This document shows positions 61,534 to 64,000 of a stretch of DNA of 64,000 bases, in pieces. The notes beneath the pieces were generated by a model. The model was given only the letters and a program-made list of their open reading frames with translations, did not search any database and had not been told where the DNA came from. The DNA is taken from assembly GCF_014274465.1 (NCBI RefSeq), contig NZ_CP060394.1:186001-250000 (forward strand), read 5' to 3'. Every line of letters starts with the position of its first letter. Within the stretch, counting starts at the first letter, position 1. The DNA is from Alloacidobacterium dinghuense. GTDB taxonomy: Bacteria > Acidobacteriota > Terriglobia > Terriglobales > Acidobacteriaceae. A program made the position numbers and the translations under genes.

Positions 61534-62918
61534 AGCTGGCTCTCGATCAAATTGCGCACTGGATGGGCGGAACGCTGCATGTTCCGAGGCAGAATGAGCA
61601 TTCGCTGGCTGCGACGGGCTACTCCATTGACTCGCGCACGTTGAAAGCCGGCGACCTTTTCTTCGCTGTTCGGGGCGAGCGGTTTGATGGACATGACTTC
61701 GTTACCGCCGCCTTGGAAAGCGGTGCCTGCGCAGCGGTTGTTGCTAGAAAGAAAGTTTTAGACCTGCCCGAAACAGTACGCCAGCAGATCCTGATCATCG
61801 TCGACGAACCGCTGCTCGCTTTGCAAACGCTTGCTGCCGCCGTTCGCCGCCATTGGGGCAAACGCGTGATCGGCATCACCGGAAGTGCAGGCAAGACGAC
61901 GACGAAGGAAGCGATCGCTGCCGTTCTAGCGGCAAAGTTTCGCGTACTGAAGTCGCAGGGAAATCTCAATAACGGATTTGGCCTGCCCTTGCAATTGCTT
62001 CGGCTTGAGCCTGAGCACGAAGTAGCCGTGATTGAGATGGGCATGTCGAATGCAGGTGAGATTGCGGCCCTGACCCATATTGCTGCTCCTGACTGGGGCG
62101 TAGTCACGAATGTCGGCAATGCGCACGCGGAGAATTTCTCTGACGGCATCGCCGGTGTTGCCCGTGCGAAGTATGAGTTGGTGGCCAGCTTGCCGGGTGT
62201 TGGTGTGGCTTTTCTGAATTGCGACGATGCCTACGTTTCGCAATTCGGCCGCGACTTTCACGGTAAGAGCATCTATTTCGGCAAGGGACCATGCGCCAAT
62301 CCGCGTGCCGAGTCTGCCGAAGAGTTGGGTGCGGATGGCACGCGAATTCTGGTTCGCGCTGGTGGGCACGAGGTGAGGGTTTGCCTGCGCCTGCTGGGGC
62401 AGCACAATGTATCCAACGCGCTGGCCGCTATCGCCGTGGGGATGGAGGCAGGCATTTCGCTGGAAGCCTGCGCTGAAGCTCTGGCGCAGCTGGAGCCGGG
62501 TGATAAGCGCGGCCAACTCATCAATCTGAATGGCGCCACGATTATCAACGATTGCTATAACTCAAATCCTGAGGCGCTGAAGGCGATGATCCACACTTTG
62601 ATGTTGATGCCGGGTGAGCGCCACATTCTGGTCGCTGGAGAAATGCTGGAGCTAGGGCGTGAGACCGCGGCACTGCATGCAAGCTGTGGTGAAACGGCGG
62701 CTGCTGCGGGGGTCGATGTCGTAATCGGAGTGCGTGGCAATGCTCTGCAGATTGTTGAGGCGGCAAAGCTCGCTGGCGCAGACGCGATGTTTATGGAGAC
62801 GCCAGGGTTGGCAGGCGCATGGCTGAAGCGGAATCTTCGCGAGAAGGACGTTGTCCTGTTGAAAGCATCGCGTGGCGTGCGGCTGGAGAAGGCGCTTGAA
62901 GCATTTGAAACAAATTAG
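61530..62918 (+). CDS. murF: UDP-MurNAc-tripeptide:D-Ala-D-Ala ligase MurF
   Basis: MurF adds D-Ala-D-Ala to finish the pentapeptide. The protein is 462 residues, starting at a TTG that overlaps the murE stop (TTGA), so translation is coupled. The N-terminal part has YSIDSRTLKAGDLFFAVRG near 31, the P-loop GITGSAGKTTTKEA lies near 114-127, EMGMSNAGEI near 170, and NDCYNSNPEAL near 340. Complete and of normal length. Confidence 0.96.
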   Translation: MKLALDQIAHWMGGTLHVPRQNEHSLAATGYSIDSRTLKAGDLFFAVRGERFDGHDFVTAALESGACAAVVARKKVLDLPETVRQQILIIVDEPLLALQTLAAAVRRHWGKRVIGITGSAGKTTTKEAIAAVLAAKFRVLKSQGNLNNGFGLPLQLLRLEPEHEVAVIEMGMSNAGEIAALTHIAAPDWGVVTNVGNAHAENFSDGIAGVARAKYELVASLPGVGVAFLNCDDAYVSQFGRDFHGKSIYFGKGPCANPRAESAEELGADGTRILVRAGGHEVRVCLRLLGQHNVSNALAAIAVGMEAGISLEACAEALAQLEPGDKRGQLINLNGATIINDCYNSNPEALKAMIHTLMLMPGERHILVAGEMLELGRETAALHASCGETAAAAGVDVVIGVRGNALQIVEAAKLAGADAMFMETPGLAGAWLKRNLREKDVVLLKASRGVRLEKALEAFETN

Positions 62919-63007
62919 TTTTGTAAGATGAACCTGAGTGACTGCAATTTGTTATCCCAGCGTGTGAACGCAGCGCATGCCGGGGAAATTAATGCCGGAG
63001 GAAGTAT

Positions 63008-64000
63008 TTGCTCTACTGGCTTCTGTATCAGAAACTTTTCCCTTACTTCAGACCATTCCGTATCTTCCGGTATCTGACGTTCCGCACCGCATTTGCGTCG
63101 CTGACGGCGTTACTGATCGCACTCATCATTGGACCGTATGTGATCGAAAAGCTGCATGAGTTCCAGATCGGCCAATACATTCGCGAAGAAGGCCCGAAGG
63201 ACCATCAAAAAAAGGCCGGCACTCCGACTATGGGCGGCGTGCTGATCTGCATTGCCATTCTGTTGCCTACGCTGCTGTGGGCCGATCTTTCGAATCCGTT
63301 TGTCTGGCTCATGATGGGATCGACTGTCGCTTTCGGCGCCATCGGCTTTGCCGATGATTACATTAAGGTGGTCAAACGCCGGAACCTCGGTCTTACGGCC
63401 CGCGCCAAGCTCGGTTACCAGATTCTGGCGAGCCTCGCAATCTCGATCGCTCTGATTGCCATGCAGACGCAGGGCATGTATTCAACCAAGCTCAGCGTGC
63501 CTTTCGTCAAGCGCCTGCAGCCTGACTTCGCGATTCACGCGCTGCGGCATATCCCGCACTTCGGCCTGCTGGCTTTTCTGCCCTTCGTGGTCTTCACCGT
63601 GCTGCTGATCGTTTTTTCGAGCAATGCGGTGAATCTTACCGACGGCCTCGACGGGCTGGCCATCGGTTGCACCATCATCGCTGCCGGTGCACTTACAGTT
63701 CTGACGTATGTGAGCGGGCATGTTGTTTTCGCTGACTATCTGGAATTGCAACGCATGCCGCTTGTGGGCGAACTGTCAATCTTTTGCGGATCGATGGTCG
63801 GGGCGAGCATTGGCTTCCTCTGGTATAACGCGCATCCAGCGGAAGTCTTTATGGGAGACGTTGGCTCGCTCGCTTTGGGAGGGGCCATCGGGACGGTTGC
63901 CGTGGCGATTAAGCAGGAACTGCTGCTGCCCTTTATTGGCGGGATCTTTGTGCTGGAGGCCATGTCAGTGATTCTCCAGGTAGGCAGCTACAAGCTGCGC
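63008..64000 (+). CDS. mraY: Phospho-MurNAc-pentapeptide transferase MraY, cut by right edge
   Basis: MraY moves phospho-MurNAc-pentapeptide to undecaprenyl phosphate, forming lipid I in the inner membrane. The TTG at 63008 has GGAGGAAG just upstream and gives the family start LYWLLYQKLFPYFRPFRIFRYL split over 2-23. KKAGTPTMGG near 71-80, the catalytic FADDY near 116, SSNAVNLTDGLDGLAIG near 205 and MGDVGSLALGG near 285 are present. 331 of about 370 residues are visible; the frame is still open at base 64000. Many membrane helices. Confidence 0.95.
   Translation, partial: MLYWLLYQKLFPYFRPFRIFRYLTFRTAFASLTALLIALIIGPYVIEKLHEFQIGQYIREEGPKDHQKKAGTPTMGGVLICIAILLPTLLWADLSNPFVWLMMGSTVAFGAIGFADDYIKVVKRRNLGLTARAKLGYQILASLAISIALIAMQTQGMYSTKLSVPFVKRLQPDFAIHALRHIPHFGLLAFLPFVVFTVLLIVFSSNAVNLTDGLDGLAIGCTIIAAGALTVLTYVSGHVVFADYLELQRMPLVGELSIFCGSMVGASIGFLWYNAHPAEVFMGDVGSLALGGAIGTVAVAIKQELLLPFIGGIFVLEAMSVILQVGSYKLR

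Overview
The window looks like a stretch of chromosome from an acidobacterium (Terriglobia-like). The basis is inference from gene content: a PadR-type regulator next to an 893-residue duplicated orphan permease of the ADOP kind, a menaquinone gene of the futalosine route (mqnA), a small-type SRP RNA, outer-membrane beta-barrel proteins and a TonB protein (so a diderm), a meso-DAP type MurE, and many short hairpin repeats between genes. I see no plasmid, phage, transposase, CRISPR array, tRNA or rRNA.

Layout. 1-4.8 kb: the end of a large glycosidase-like protein, two small proteins, and an AAA+ ATPase with an MshEN-like N-terminus. 4.9-10.5 kb: topA and dprA, then mqnA and a DedA-like membrane protein divergently. 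10.7-14.3 kb: fabH, the SRP RNA (minus strand), then overlapping rimO-yacG-pgpA. 14.3-22.1 kb: a beta-propeller protein, a DnaJ-domain membrane protein that sits inside a duplicated gene junction, cinA, plsY-gpsA, ftsY and ribD-ribE. 22.6-28.4 kb: padR with a double palindromic operator, the ADOP permease flanked by related repeats, a histidine kinase with a cyclic-nucleotide-binding-like domain, and a DUF4174-like secreted protein. 28.7-39 kb: a branched-chain amino acid cluster on the minus strand in the order leuA-leuB-leuC-leuD-ilvD-ilvB-ilvN-ilvC, ending in a clear Rho-independent terminator, with a LysR regulator divergent from leuA. 40-46.7 kb: envelope proteins (three small beta-barrels, a TonB-like protein, a degenerate M48 peptidase) and galE. 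46.6-55.2 kb: an OFA-type transporter with a 37-residue partner, acs, a SnoaL-like protein, a dicarboxylate/amino-acid symporter, dxs and a DUF2127 protein. 55.4-64 kb: the start of the dcw cluster, mraZ-rsmH-ftsL-ftsI-murE-murF-mraY, with mraY cut by the right edge.

How the genes work together: most are housekeeping genes. The ilv/leu cluster makes valine, leucine and the isoleucine branch. SRP RNA and FtsY are two parts of the same targeting pathway. plsY, gpsA, pgpA and fabH serve membrane lipid synthesis. The dcw genes make and polymerise peptidoglycan at the septum. The less ordinary parts are the DnaJ insertion with its 180-bp direct repeats, the MshEN-AAA+ protein, the PadR/ADOP locus with a leftover tail of a second permease copy, the inactive-looking M48 homologue, the short LeuA, and several families of dispersed hairpin repeats, one of which serves as the ilv terminator. 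I did not find evidence for a wholly new multi-gene system. All calls come from reading the sequence without database searches.
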